NCBI GenBank assembly: GCA_018662305.1
Contig: JABJGI010000131.1
Span: forward strand, 1 to 56,930
Source: Porticoccaceae bacterium
GTDB taxonomy: Bacteria; Pseudomonadota; Gammaproteobacteria; Pseudomonadales; GM7GCV1
Direction of reading: 5' to 3'
Length of the DNA: 56,930 bases
Part shown: positions 17,709 to 26,506 of the stretch, in pieces
How the letters are laid out: each line of letters opens with the position of its first letter
Numbering within the stretch: the stretch's first letter is position 1
The notes under the pieces: generated by a model
Databases searched by the model: none
Told to the model about the DNA's origin: nothing
The model's input: the letters and a program-made list of their open reading frames with translations, nothing else
Translations under genes and position numbers: made by a program

Positions 17709-19667
17709 ATGCGACCAGTCGGATCGAAATCAAATCCTCTGTGGAATCCCTCCATGCGCCAAAAGCAGCGGACTGCTATGTGGCGCTATGCCGAATTTAC
17801 CGCTGAGTATCATGGTGGTTCGCCCGAGGATTACCGGACACTGCATGAATGGTCCATCCGCAGCCCGGAAGAGTTCCATTCGTCACTTTGGGATTTTCTG
17901 GATATTCTTGGTGAAAAGGGTGAGCGTGCCTATCTTGGCAATGACAAGATGCGTGATGTGCAGTTTTATCCCGGCGCAAGACTCAACTATGCTGAAAACC
18001 TGCTGCAAAATGCGGATGAGAGAATTGCCATCATTGCGCACCGAGACGATGGTACCCGCCGCACCCTGACTCGGGCAGAGCTCTATGCTCAAGTTTCCCA
18101 GCTGGTACAGGCCTTGCGAGCAGAAGGTGTCAATGTCGGGGATCGCGTCGCCGCGATTGTGACCAACGACATGGAAGCAATAGTAGGTTACCTGGCGACA
18201 GCGGCGATAGGCGCAATTTGGTCTTCCTGCTCTCCCGACTTTGGTCCCACCGCTGCGAGTGATCGACTCTGTCAAATCGACCCAGATGTTCTATTGGCGG
18301 TGCCTAGCTACTCCTATGCTGGAAAATCTATTGATGTTAGCCCGACCATCAAGGCAGTGGCTGAAGGCTGTGACCTCAAGCGAATTATCTTAATAGGAGA
18401 AGAGGTTGATCCCGCTCTAGATCACCTGCCCTGTGTCAGTCTTGGTGACTACCTGGAACCTTGGGACGCGGGGACAATCCAATTTGAACGATTACCCTAT
18501 GATGCGCCTTTAGCGATCCTGTTTTCGTCTGGCACCACTGGAAAACCCAAATGTATTGTGCATTCCGCGATGGGGCTCTTGATTCAACACAAAAAAGAAT
18601 TGCTGCTTCATTGCGATATCGATAGGGAAACACGATTTTTCTACTTCACCACCTGTGGCTGGATGATGTGGAACTGGTTGGTGTCTGGACTGGCTCAAGA
18701 GGCAATCCTCATCACCTACGATGGGAATCCCTTTTATCCTGGGCGAGATCGACTGCTGGATTTGATTGACGAGGAAGACATTGAAGTATTCGGCACCTCG
18801 GCCAAATTTATTGATGCCTGCAGCAATTTTGGGATTCAACCAGGCACTTCTCACAAACTAGAATCCTTGCGCGAGATCCTTTCAACGGGCTCTCCTCTAG
18901 TGCCTGCAAGTTTTGAATATCTCTATGAAGAGTGGAAGTCGGATATTCAGGTGGCATCCATCTCTGGAGGCACAGACATCTGCGCATGTTTTCTAGGGGG
19001 CTGCCCATTGCTTCCCGTTTATTCGGGGGAGCTTCAGTGCAGTCTATTGGGGATGGATATCGATACTCTGGATGAGGATGGCAATTCGATTGAGGGCAGC
19101 CCTGGCGAATTGGTATGCAATAACGCCCAACTATCCATGCCTCTCAGCTTTTGGAATGACGACCAGGGCGAGAAATATCATCAGGCCTATTTCAGTCGAT
19201 TTGAGGGCATCTGGGCTCACGGTGACTATGTTGAAAAGAGGTCGTCCGGCGGATTTGTTATCCACGGAAGATCGGATACCACCTTGAATCCCGGTGGAGT
19301 TCGAATTGGCACAGCTGAAATCTACCGGCAGGTAGATAAGGTTCCAGAGGTGGAAGAGAGCGTGGCTGTGGGACAGGACTGGCAGGGAGATCAGCGCGTC
19401 ATACTCTTTGTGAAGCTTAAGGCTGGAGTCGGTCTGGATGACGAGCTGAAAACCGAGATTAAACAAAGGATTCGTGCTGGAGCAACGCCTCGACACGTAC
19501 CCGCCAAGATTATTGCTGTAGAAGCAATTCCGCGAACTCGATCTGGAAAGACTTCCGAGGTCGCCGTCAGAGATACCATTCATGGTAGATCTCTCAAAAA
19601 CACGGAATCCCTCGCAAATCCCGAGAGCGTAGAGCTCTACCAGAAGATTGAAGAACTTGGTCACTGA
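17709..19667 (+). CDS. aacS: Acetoacetyl-CoA synthetase (acetoacetate-CoA ligase)
   Basis: The enzyme activates acetoacetate with ATP and CoA. The 652-aa protein has the acetyl-CoA synthetase N-terminal region (YPGARLNYAENLL), the ATP loop SSGTTGKPKC at about 273, TTCGWMMWN, the adenylate motif HGRSDTTLNPGGVRIGTAEIYR, and the C-terminal catalytic lysine region PRTRSGKTSEVAVR. The GTTGKPKCIVH followed by LLIQHKKELLLHCD is characteristic of acetoacetate-CoA ligases rather than acetate ligases. The thiolase 107 bases downstream would cleave the product to two acetyl-CoA. Confidence 0.92.
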   Translation: MRPVGSKSNPLWNPSMRQKQRTAMWRYAEFTAEYHGGSPEDYRTLHEWSIRSPEEFHSSLWDFLDILGEKGERAYLGNDKMRDVQFYPGARLNYAENLLQNADERIAIIAHRDDGTRRTLTRAELYAQVSQLVQALRAEGVNVGDRVAAIVTNDMEAIVGYLATAAIGAIWSSCSPDFGPTAASDRLCQIDPDVLLAVPSYSYAGKSIDVSPTIKAVAEGCDLKRIILIGEEVDPALDHLPCVSLGDYLEPWDAGTIQFERLPYDAPLAILFSSGTTGKPKCIVHSAMGLLIQHKKELLLHCDIDRETRFFYFTTCGWMMWNWLVSGLAQEAILITYDGNPFYPGRDRLLDLIDEEDIEVFGTSAKFIDACSNFGIQPGTSHKLESLREILSTGSPLVPASFEYLYEEWKSDIQVASISGGTDICACFLGGCPLLPVYSGELQCSLLGMDIDTLDEDGNSIEGSPGELVCNNAQLSMPLSFWNDDQGEKYHQAYFSRFEGIWAHGDYVEKRSSGGFVIHGRSDTTLNPGGVRIGTAEIYRQVDKVPEVEESVAVGQDWQGDQRVILFVKLKAGVGLDDELKTEIKQRIRAGATPRHVPAKIIAVEAIPRTRSGKTSEVAVRDTIHGRSLKNTESLANPESVELYQKIEELGH

Positions 19668-19728
19668 TCTGTTTATTTGATCGCTTTCGCAAGTACTCTT
19701 TTTTTTACATATATGCTCTAATGATGCA

Positions 19729-19743
19729 CCGCCCAACGGGCGG
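19729..19743 (+). promoter_or_regulatory. GC-rich hairpin in the thiolase leader
   Basis: CCGCCC (19729-19734) pairs with GGGCGG (19738-19743) around AAC. There is no T run, so it is not a terminator. It lies 31 bases before the thiolase ATG and could be an operator or an mRNA stability element. Confidence 0.35.
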
Positions 19744-19774
19744 CGTTGTACTTTTAAAACGGGAGTTTTAGTTC

Positions 19775-20959
19775 ATGGGTTCCGAAGATTCTATTGTCAT
19801 TATTGACGGTGCACGTACTCCAATGGGGAGTTTCGGCGGCGTTTTTAGTTCTATGACTGCGGTTGAATTAGGCAGTATTGCCATCCAGGCAGCGGTAAAG
19901 AAGGCCGGTGTTAGCCCCAAAGATGTCGATGAAGTTTATATGGGCTGCGTACTGCAAGCTGGCTTGGGTCAGGCTCCCGCGCGACAGGCAGCTATTGCTG
20001 CTGACGTGCCGCATCGGGCTGGTGCGGTTACGGTAAATAAAGTCTGTGGCTCGGGAATGCAGGCGGCTATTTTTGCCCACGATCAGATTATGCTCGGCAG
20101 CGCCAAGATAGCGGTTGCCGGAGGCATGGAAAGCATGACCAATGCGCCTCACCTACTGATGAATGCCCGCTCGGGAATAGGCACGGGTCACAAAGAGATG
20201 CTGGATTGCATGTTTCTTGACGGACTTGAAGACGCCTACACTGCTAATTCCATGGGGAAATTTGCTCAGGAAACTGCAGATGCCCATGGTCTTACCCGTG
20301 AGGAGATGGATGTATTTGCCATCGAATCTTTAAACCGGGCAAACCAAGCCATCGATGAGGATATCCTCGGAGATGAAATCGTTCCGGTAAGCGTCAAGAC
20401 TCGGCGAGAGGAATATGTGGTTCGCCACGATGAGCAGCCACAGATTGCCAAGGTCAACAAAATACCCTCCCTAAAACCCGCCTTCACCAGAGACGGCACG
20501 ATAACGGCGGCTAACTCCAGTTCCATCTCTGACGGCGCATCTGCATTGGTCTTGGCTGGCGCAAATCACGCTGAGGAATTGGGTCTCAAGCCGATGGCGA
20601 AGATAGTGGCCTATGGGCGTCACTCGCTGGCGCCGCAGCTTTTCACTACTGCGCCTATAGGTGCAATACAGAAAATATTTGAGCTCACTGGTTGGGATAA
20701 GGAATCGACCGATCTTTTTGAAGTTAATGAGGCATTTGCCATGGTGGCTCAGCTAACGATAAGAGAGCTCGGCCTAGATCCCACCAAAGTAAATGTCCAC
20801 GGTGGTGCCTGCGCGCAAGGCCATCCTCTGGGCTCAACCGCCAGTCGTGTAATCGTCAGTTTGATGTATGCCTTGAAGCGTTACGGTAAAAAACGCGGGA
20901 TTGCATCCATGTGTATTGGAGGAGGGGAAGCGCTCGCCATGGCCATAGAAATGTTGTGA
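19775..20959 (+). CDS. Acetyl-CoA C-acetyltransferase (thiolase)
   Basis: This enzyme interconverts two acetyl-CoA and acetoacetyl-CoA plus CoA. The 394-aa length is typical of biosynthetic-type thiolases. Catalytic residues are visible: Cys91 in KVCGSGM, His350 in QGHPLGS, and Cys380 in SMCIGGGEALA. GACAQGHPLG replaces the more common GAIALGHPLG, a modest variation. With the acetoacetyl-CoA synthetase upstream it forms an acetoacetate degradation pair. It could serve polyhydroxybutyrate metabolism as PhaA or AtoB, but no phaB or phaC is nearby. Confidence 0.93.
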   Translation: MGSEDSIVIIDGARTPMGSFGGVFSSMTAVELGSIAIQAAVKKAGVSPKDVDEVYMGCVLQAGLGQAPARQAAIAADVPHRAGAVTVNKVCGSGMQAAIFAHDQIMLGSAKIAVAGGMESMTNAPHLLMNARSGIGTGHKEMLDCMFLDGLEDAYTANSMGKFAQETADAHGLTREEMDVFAIESLNRANQAIDEDILGDEIVPVSVKTRREEYVVRHDEQPQIAKVNKIPSLKPAFTRDGTITAANSSSISDGASALVLAGANHAEELGLKPMAKIVAYGRHSLAPQLFTTAPIGAIQKIFELTGWDKESTDLFEVNEAFAMVAQLTIRELGLDPTKVNVHGGACAQGHPLGSTASRVIVSLMYALKRYGKKRGIASMCIGGGEALAMAIEML

Positions 20960-20989
20960 CGCAACTTGCCTATTGGCGAGGAACTTTAA

Positions 20990-22768
20990 TTAGATTTTTT
21001 CATCTTGAGTAAATAGGCTCTCAAGCTCTTTGCGGCCTTCCTTTGCGAGCTCTGTGAGTTTCTGAAAATCTTCTTTGTACTCTACTGCCTCTCGCAGTAG
21101 CTTTTCGTCGTGCTCTCGAAATATTTCAACCTTATCGATGGCTTGTGCTTCGGTGTAGCCTAGCGAAGCCAAGGTTTCTTGAGCCGCCTCGAGGCCGCTG
21201 GCGAAATATTCCCGGAAAACATGATCGACGTTCAGCGCATGCAGTTGATAGGCGTGATTTCGATTTACTGCGCGGGCAATAATGCGCAAGTCAGGGTATT
21301 TCTTTTTTACGGTTTCAATAATGGCGATGGAGTCTTCCGAGTTCACACAGACCACCATGAGCTGTGCATGGCCAATACCCGCAGCTTCTAAAACATCTAT
21401 TCGAGAGCCATCCCCGTAAAAAATCTTGTTGCCAAAGCGGCGAACAAAATCTACATGGGATGAGCTTTTATCCAAGGCCGTGAAGGGAATATCGTTTGCC
21501 GCCAGCATTCTGCCAATAATTTGTCCAAAACGGCCGAAGCCAGCGATGATCACCTCGGGTTCGTGAGATTCTGGGCTGGTGTCATAATCATCGCCCGCAT
21601 CTGTATGTCCTTTGGTATCGGAGACCTTTGACCAAAGGGAGACAAGCGGAGAGGTGAGCGCCATAGAAAGCCCAACGGTCAGTACAATCTGATTGACCAG
21701 TGCCACTTCCATAAAACCCAAACTGAGGGATTGGCTGAGTACCACAAAGGCAAATTCACCGCCTTGGGAAAGCATAAGACCTAGGCTAACGCTGTCGCGC
21801 CAGTTTTGTCCTGTTAGCCTCACTAGGCCGGCGATTACCGAAGTTTTTAGAACCAGGAGTATCAGAGCGCCACCAAAGATCAGTAGCGGATCACTCAACA
21901 TTAGGCTCAGATCCAGAGTCATTCCCACGGCAATAAAGAATAGCCCCAGCAACAGTCCTTTGAATGGCTCAATATCGGTCTGAAGCTGATGTCGAAAACT
22001 GGAATTGGCCAGCATGATGCCGGCGGTAAAGGCTCCAAGGCCCATGGAGAGACCGACCCATTCCACCAGAACAGCGGTCCCCAGCACGATAAGCAGTGCG
22101 GCTGCTGTCATGATTTCGCGGCTGCCGTACTGTGCAACTAAATGGAGGCAGGGGTTGAGAAGATAGCGGCTGGCAACCAGTAGACCAGCGATTGAGCCCA
22201 ATGAAATTAAGCCGTCGACAAAGTTGCCGGGATTTTCAGATGCAGCCTGGCCGGCCCAGATCGAAACCAGAACCAAAATAGGGATAACGGCAATATCCTG
22301 CAGCAGCAGAATGGAAAAACCTTTGCGCCCCAGTGCACTGGCGATAATGCCTCGCTCTGCCATAAGTTGTAGAGCAAAGGCGGTTGAGGAAAGCCCAAGG
22401 GTCAGGCCAAGTGCAATCGAAATCTTGCCAGTGGTTCCCGCGACAAAATAGAAAAGCAGGCAAAGCAAAATTGCGCTGATCACTAGCTGCCCACCGCCAA
22501 GCATGAGAATTTGAGATCTCATGCGCCAAAGTTTATCTGGCGCGAGTTCCAGCCCTATCACGAAGAGCAGCATCACCACGCCGAACTCGGCAAAATGCAA
22601 GGCAGCACTGGGGTCTTCAACCAGATGCAGGGTGCTTGGGCCAATCAATGCGCCTGCGGTAAGGTAGCCAAGAATTGAACCCAGACCAATTCGGCGAAAT
22701 ATGGGCACAGCAATTACGCTAGCCAGAAGGTAAAAGAGCACACTTTCCAGCAAATGATGTTCTTCCAT
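20990..22768 (-). CDS. Kef-type (CPA2) cation:proton antiporter with RCK/TrkA-N domain
   Basis: The 592-aa protein has an Na+/H+ exchanger membrane domain with about twelve helices (1-385), including the conserved GLELAPDKLWRMR and LSQGGEFAFV segments, then a cytoplasmic NAD-binding TrkA-N domain (about 408-525) with the Rossmann motif IAGFGRFGQIIGRML and the acidic D in DKSSSHVD. A coiled C-terminal tail follows. This is the KefB/KefC/YbaL architecture. Without the glutathione-specific features I cannot verify, I call it only Kef-like. It probably exports K+ or Na+ in exchange for protons. It is transcribed convergently to the thiolase and divergently from the kinase gene. Confidence 0.88.
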   Translation of the reverse strand: MEEHHLLESVLFYLLASVIAVPIFRRIGLGSILGYLTAGALIGPSTLHLVEDPSAALHFAEFGVVMLLFVIGLELAPDKLWRMRSQILMLGGGQLVISAILLCLLFYFVAGTTGKISIALGLTLGLSSTAFALQLMAERGIIASALGRKGFSILLLQDIAVIPILVLVSIWAGQAASENPGNFVDGLISLGSIAGLLVASRYLLNPCLHLVAQYGSREIMTAAALLIVLGTAVLVEWVGLSMGLGAFTAGIMLANSSFRHQLQTDIEPFKGLLLGLFFIAVGMTLDLSLMLSDPLLIFGGALILLVLKTSVIAGLVRLTGQNWRDSVSLGLMLSQGGEFAFVVLSQSLSLGFMEVALVNQIVLTVGLSMALTSPLVSLWSKVSDTKGHTDAGDDYDTSPESHEPEVIIAGFGRFGQIIGRMLAANDIPFTALDKSSSHVDFVRRFGNKIFYGDGSRIDVLEAAGIGHAQLMVVCVNSEDSIAIIETVKKKYPDLRIIARAVNRNHAYQLHALNVDHVFREYFASGLEAAQETLASLGYTEAQAIDKVEIFREHDEKLLREAVEYKEDFQKLTELAKEGRKELESLFTQDEKI

Positions 22769-22869
22769 TGTTTACGCCTTTTGATTTGAATCCAAATTAG
22801 GTTTTGTCGGCCCCAAAAAGATCAAGGGCTGAGTTGATTTTACTCTGGTATATATCGGACGGCGATTCG

Positions 22870-22899
22870 TGGACTTAATTAGAGTTAACCAAGTATGAT
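22870..22899 (+). promoter_or_regulatory. Candidate promoter of the kinase-phosphatase-FHA unit
   Basis: TGGACT (22870-22875), an 18-base spacer and TATGAT (22894-22899) lie 28 bases before the ATG at 22927. Confidence 0.35.
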
Positions 22900-22926
22900 C
22901 TGGGATAGATAAGCGGGGCCTAGCGA

Positions 22927-24144
22927 ATGAAAAAGTCGAATATCGCCATCTGGAAACGGGATTGGTTCTTGGCGCTGATTCTATCAGCGTTATTCTTGGT
23001 ATTTTCCCAATCTGCACTTCTGCAGAGCATTGAAAGATTTGCCTACGATTGGGGTTTGCGCGCTTCTTCTGGACAACCCAGTGACCGAGTTGCGGTTATT
23101 GCCATCGACGACGAGAGCATAAGCAATATTGGCCGTTGGCCTTGGTCCCGTGAAATTCACGCAGAAATGATTGATGTGCTTTCCGAGGCCGGCGCCAAGG
23201 TAATAGGACATACCTCCTTCTTTTTCGAACCGCAACGGGATCCCGGGCTGGATATCGTTGAGAGCATCGGTATCTATTTGGAAGATTTTGGCCTTGCTGC
23301 TACCGATTTCGACGCGGACGGTTTTCCCGTATCAGTTCCAGGTTATGGTTTTGAAGAGCTGCGAGCCGTTATTAACGATGAATGGCCCTTATTAGAGCCG
23401 GGTGAAGATGAAGACCCTGAGGCCTTTGCTGAGCGGCAGGCAGCCAGTATCGAAAATCTCTCATTCGCTATTGAGGCGCTAGAGCTGCCCGCAGCGGAGC
23501 TTCATACACAGGTGTTCGCTGCCGTCGAAGCATTAGATGTAGATCAGATTCTTGCTAACAGTGTCGCTGAAGCAGGGAATGTGGTTTTGCCAATGTTTTT
23601 CTATGTGGGCCAACCACTGGGCAACCCGGATATGGCGATGCCCTCTTTTATTTCTGATACCAGCGCGCTGTTTAATATTCAGGATAACGTGCAAGCTGCG
23701 CAAAATGGTTTGTACCCTCTTGAATCACTCGGATTTGAAACGCCTATAGATGTTTTAGGCAGTTGGGCAGCTGGGGTTGGACATTTAAATGCGCTGCTCG
23801 ATGTCGATGGCGGTATTCGTTCAGAGCCTTTGGTGCTGGACTATTTCGGTGAGTCCTATCCCTCTCTGTCTCTTTTACTAGCGGCTCAGAGCTTAAACCT
23901 CAGCGTAGACGATGTTGTAGTGAAGCTCGGCGAAGGTGTTGATGTTGGTGGGCTGAGCATCGGCACAGATGACACCTTGCAAATGAATACCTTCTTTTAC
24001 ACGGAGCAAAATGGTCTTCCGCCTTTTCAGGTGGACTCCTTTTATGACGTGATATCTGGAGCCATTCCCGCGAGTAAATATCAGGACAAAATTGTTTTGA
24101 TTGGTTCCACTGCGGTCGGGTCGGGTTGGGTGCCACTCAGGTAA
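22927..24144 (+). CDS. CHASE2 sensor part of a Ser/Thr kinase, ended by a frameshift
   Basis: The 405-aa frame has one N-terminal helix (about 12-33) followed by a periplasmic CHASE2 domain with FAYDWGLRASS, VAVIAIDDESI, IGRWPWSR and, near the end, DKIVLIGSTAVG. CHASE2 domains normally continue through a few residues such as LGATQVTPV into membrane helices. Here the frame instead runs into GSGWVPLR and stops, while the expected continuation is present in the -1 frame from 24126. Removing one of two TCGGG copies at 24116-24125 restores a single frame of 906 aa through the kinase. The fragment alone would be an anchored sensor domain without output. Confidence 0.85.
   Translation: MKKSNIAIWKRDWFLALILSALFLVFSQSALLQSIERFAYDWGLRASSGQPSDRVAVIAIDDESISNIGRWPWSREIHAEMIDVLSEAGAKVIGHTSFFFEPQRDPGLDIVESIGIYLEDFGLAATDFDADGFPVSVPGYGFEELRAVINDEWPLLEPGEDEDPEAFAERQAASIENLSFAIEALELPAAELHTQVFAAVEALDVDQILANSVAEAGNVVLPMFFYVGQPLGNPDMAMPSFISDTSALFNIQDNVQAAQNGLYPLESLGFETPIDVLGSWAAGVGHLNALLDVDGGIRSEPLVLDYFGESYPSLSLLLAAQSLNLSVDDVVVKLGEGVDVGGLSIGTDDTLQMNTFFYTEQNGLPPFQVDSFYDVISGAIPASKYQDKIVLIGSTAVGSGWVPLR
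24116..24130 (+). repeat. TCGGG tandem repeat at the kinase frameshift
   Basis: TCGGG at 24116-24120 and 24121-24125 is followed by the near-copy TTGGG at 24126-24130. Loss of one 5-base unit gives codons for A-V-G-L-G-A-T-Q-V, the expected CHASE2 ending, and fuses the two frames. Confidence 0.85.
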
Positions 24145-25652
24145 CACCGGTTGATCCCGCTATGGCGCCAGTAGTGACCCTTGCGCATTCGGTGTCCAGC
24201 ATCCTCAATGAAGATTTCTTCACTAGCCCCAGTTGGAGTGTTTACGCCAGTCTTGGAGCCTTGTTGCTTGTTGCGCTCTATTTAATGCTGCTTTTGCCAC
24301 GCCTGAACGGCCGTGGTGGAGCTGTCCTTACTGTCGGCCTATTTGCTCTATTGGTAGTTGCGCACTATGTTTTGATGACCCAGCAATCCATGTGGGTGCC
24401 CTTGATGATTCCCGCAGCTTTATTGCTTGTCGGCTATACCCTCTTGTCGACGAAACAATTTCTGGTGGCAGAAGCCGGCAAGCGTATGTCGGATATGGAG
24501 TCTTCTGAAAGTAACCGCATGCTGGGTCTGGCATTTCAAAGCCAGGGTCAACTGGATATGGCCTTTGAGAAGTTTCGCAAGTGCCCCAAAGACGAGCAGA
24601 TTGCCGAGCCGGTTTACAACCTCGCGCTGGATTTTGAACGAAAACGCCAATTCGCCAAAGCCGGTGCTGCTTATCAATATGTTTATGATTTTGCGCCGGA
24701 CTTTAAAGACGTTAAAGAACGCATCGAACGCAGCAAGAAAATGGAAGACACCGTTATTCTCGGCGGTAGTGGTCATGCCGGTGCGGAACTCAGCTTGGAT
24801 ACTGCTGAGAAGCCCATGCTTGGTCGATATCAAGTTCAGAAGGAGCTGGGCAAAGGAGCCATGGGTATTGTTTATTTGGGCGAAGATCCGAAGATTAACC
24901 GCACCGTGGCCATTAAAACCATGGCGCTTTCACAGGAGTTTGAGGAAGACGAACTCGAGGATGTTAAGGAACGGTTTTTCCGAGAAGCGGAGACCGCAGG
25001 TCGCCTAAACCATCCCAATATCGTGACAATTTATGATGCCGGTGAGGAGCATGATCTGGCCTATATCGCCATGGAGTTTCTCAAAGGTAAAGATTTAGCG
25101 CCGCAGACCAAAAAGGACAATTTGCTTTCTCTCGGTAAGTCGATTGAGCTGACCCTAAAGTGTGCTTCGGCCCTCGATTATGCTCACAAGCAAAATGTAG
25201 TGCATCGAGATATCAAGCCGGCAAACGTGATGTATGACCCGGAATCTGGTGAGATCAAGATTACTGACTTTGGTATTGCCCGAATCACCGATTCAAGTAA
25301 AACCAAAACCGGTATGGTTCTGGGAACTCCTAGCTATATGTCGCCTGAGCAACTGGCGGGCAAGAAGGTTGACGGTCGATCCGATCTCTTTTCCCTTGCC
25401 GTGATGCTCTACCAGCTGTTGACAGGAAGCCTGCCCTTTCAGGCGGAGTCTATGGCAACCCTGATGTACAAGATAACTAATGATCCTCATCCGCGTGTGC
25501 GTGAGATGAATGCCAGCTTGCCTGAAGAGTTCGAAGCATTCTTTGAAAAAGCCCTGGCCAAGGAAGCCGATGAGAGATTTCAGAGCGGTGCAGAGTTGTC
25601 GCGCGCACTGAAAGACACGGTTAGAAAAATAAAAGAAAGACAAAAAGGTTAA
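24126..25652 (+). CDS. Membrane Ser/Thr protein kinase part of the split CHASE2 kinase
   Basis: The frame (up to 508 aa from TTG 24126) encodes the end of CHASE2 (GATQVTPV), three helices (about 38-58, 63-82 and 88-108), a tetratricopeptide-like stretch (about 120-200, with MLGLAFQSQGQLDMAFEKF) and a eukaryotic-type kinase domain (about 235-505). Kinase motifs are complete: GKGAMGIVYLG (P-loop), VAIKTM (catalytic Lys), FREAE (helix C Glu), HRDIKPANV (catalytic Asp), TDFGIAR (metal Asp) and GTPSYMSPEQL. So the output domain looks active, but it is out of frame with its sensor. Whether the TTG serves as a start is unknown. The phosphatase gene begins two bases after its stop. Confidence 0.88.
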   Translation: MGATQVTPVDPAMAPVVTLAHSVSSILNEDFFTSPSWSVYASLGALLLVALYLMLLLPRLNGRGGAVLTVGLFALLVVAHYVLMTQQSMWVPLMIPAALLLVGYTLLSTKQFLVAEAGKRMSDMESSESNRMLGLAFQSQGQLDMAFEKFRKCPKDEQIAEPVYNLALDFERKRQFAKAGAAYQYVYDFAPDFKDVKERIERSKKMEDTVILGGSGHAGAELSLDTAEKPMLGRYQVQKELGKGAMGIVYLGEDPKINRTVAIKTMALSQEFEEDELEDVKERFFREAETAGRLNHPNIVTIYDAGEEHDLAYIAMEFLKGKDLAPQTKKDNLLSLGKSIELTLKCASALDYAHKQNVVHRDIKPANVMYDPESGEIKITDFGIARITDSSKTKTGMVLGTPSYMSPEQLAGKKVDGRSDLFSLAVMLYQLLTGSLPFQAESMATLMYKITNDPHPRVREMNASLPEEFEAFFEKALAKEADERFQSGAELSRALKDTVRKIKERQKG

Positions 25653-25654
25653 TC

Positions 25655-26488
25655 ATGGACCTGACCGAAAGCATTGAGATAGTTTGCCGCACGGATACGG
25701 GACAAAAAAGAGAACACAATGAAGACGCGGTGGGCTCTGACAATAGCTTGGGCCTAGTTGTATTGGCCGATGGTATGGGTGGGTATCAGGCCGGAGAAGT
25801 CGCTAGCGAAATGGCGGTTAATATCGTTTTGTCTGATATTCAGGACAACTATCAGGAAGCGATGACAGAAGAGGTGGACGATTTCACCGGCATGTCCCCA
25901 GCCAGCACCCTGATTGAAAATGCCATTGTGAAAGCCAATTCCGCCATTCACTCTTCGGCGCAGCAAAAGAGTCAATATCAGGGAATGGGGACGACTATCG
26001 TCGTCGCCCTGATGCACGAAAACATTGTTTCCATTGGGCATGTTGGAGATTCGCGACTCTACCGGTTGCGGGACGAGAAACTGGAATTGATCACCGAAGA
26101 TCACTCGCTAGTGCGTGAGCTGGTGCGCAAGGGCTATTACACAGAGGCCGAAGCTCGAGAAGCGACCAACAAAAATGTGGTTACTCGGGCCCTTGGCGTT
26201 GATTCAGAAGTTGAGCCTGAGGTACAGGAAGACATGGCGCTTTTGGACGACCTCTATTTGCTTTGTTCTGATGGCCTCAACGACATGATTGAAGATCGGG
26301 AAATCGAGGATATTTTGCTTCGCTATGGCGCTGATCTCGAGCAAACGGCAGATCAGTTAATTCAACTTGCTAATCAGATGGGAGGAAAAGACAATATATC
26401 CGCTATACTTTTGAGACCGGTTAGGCCCTTCGTCACCAAGCTGACACTGTTTGGACGCGTGGGACGCTGGTTTACCGCTAAAAAATAG
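25655..26488 (+). CDS. PP2C-family Ser/Thr protein phosphatase
   Basis: PP2C phosphatases reverse phosphorylation by the neighbouring kinase. The 277-aa protein has the PPM motifs with metal-binding aspartates: REHNEDAVG, ADGMGGYQAGEVAS, GMGTTIVVAL, HVGDSRLYRLRD, EDHSLVRELV, LCSDGLNDMI and GGKDNISAILL. The C-terminus ends in a basic stretch with no membrane anchor. It lies two bases after the kinase stop and 18 bases before the FHA gene, so the three form one signalling unit. Confidence 0.94.
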   Translation: MDLTESIEIVCRTDTGQKREHNEDAVGSDNSLGLVVLADGMGGYQAGEVASEMAVNIVLSDIQDNYQEAMTEEVDDFTGMSPASTLIENAIVKANSAIHSSAQQKSQYQGMGTTIVVALMHENIVSIGHVGDSRLYRLRDEKLELITEDHSLVRELVRKGYYTEAEAREATNKNVVTRALGVDSEVEPEVQEDMALLDDLYLLCSDGLNDMIEDREIEDILLRYGADLEQTADQLIQLANQMGGKDNISAILLRPVRPFVTKLTLFGRVGRWFTAKK

Positions 26489-26506
26489 GCTGATCAATAA
26501 AGCACC

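Noticed and set aside
19131-19736. Long minus-strand open frame of about 200 codons
   Set aside because: It is antisense to the well-supported acetoacetyl-CoA synthetase, has low-complexity composition and no recognisable domain.
24110-24135. Programmed -1 ribosomal frameshift as the explanation for the split kinase
   Set aside because: No X-XXY-YYZ slippery heptamer or obvious downstream pseudoknot is seen, and removing one 5-base repeat explains the break exactly. Not fully excluded.
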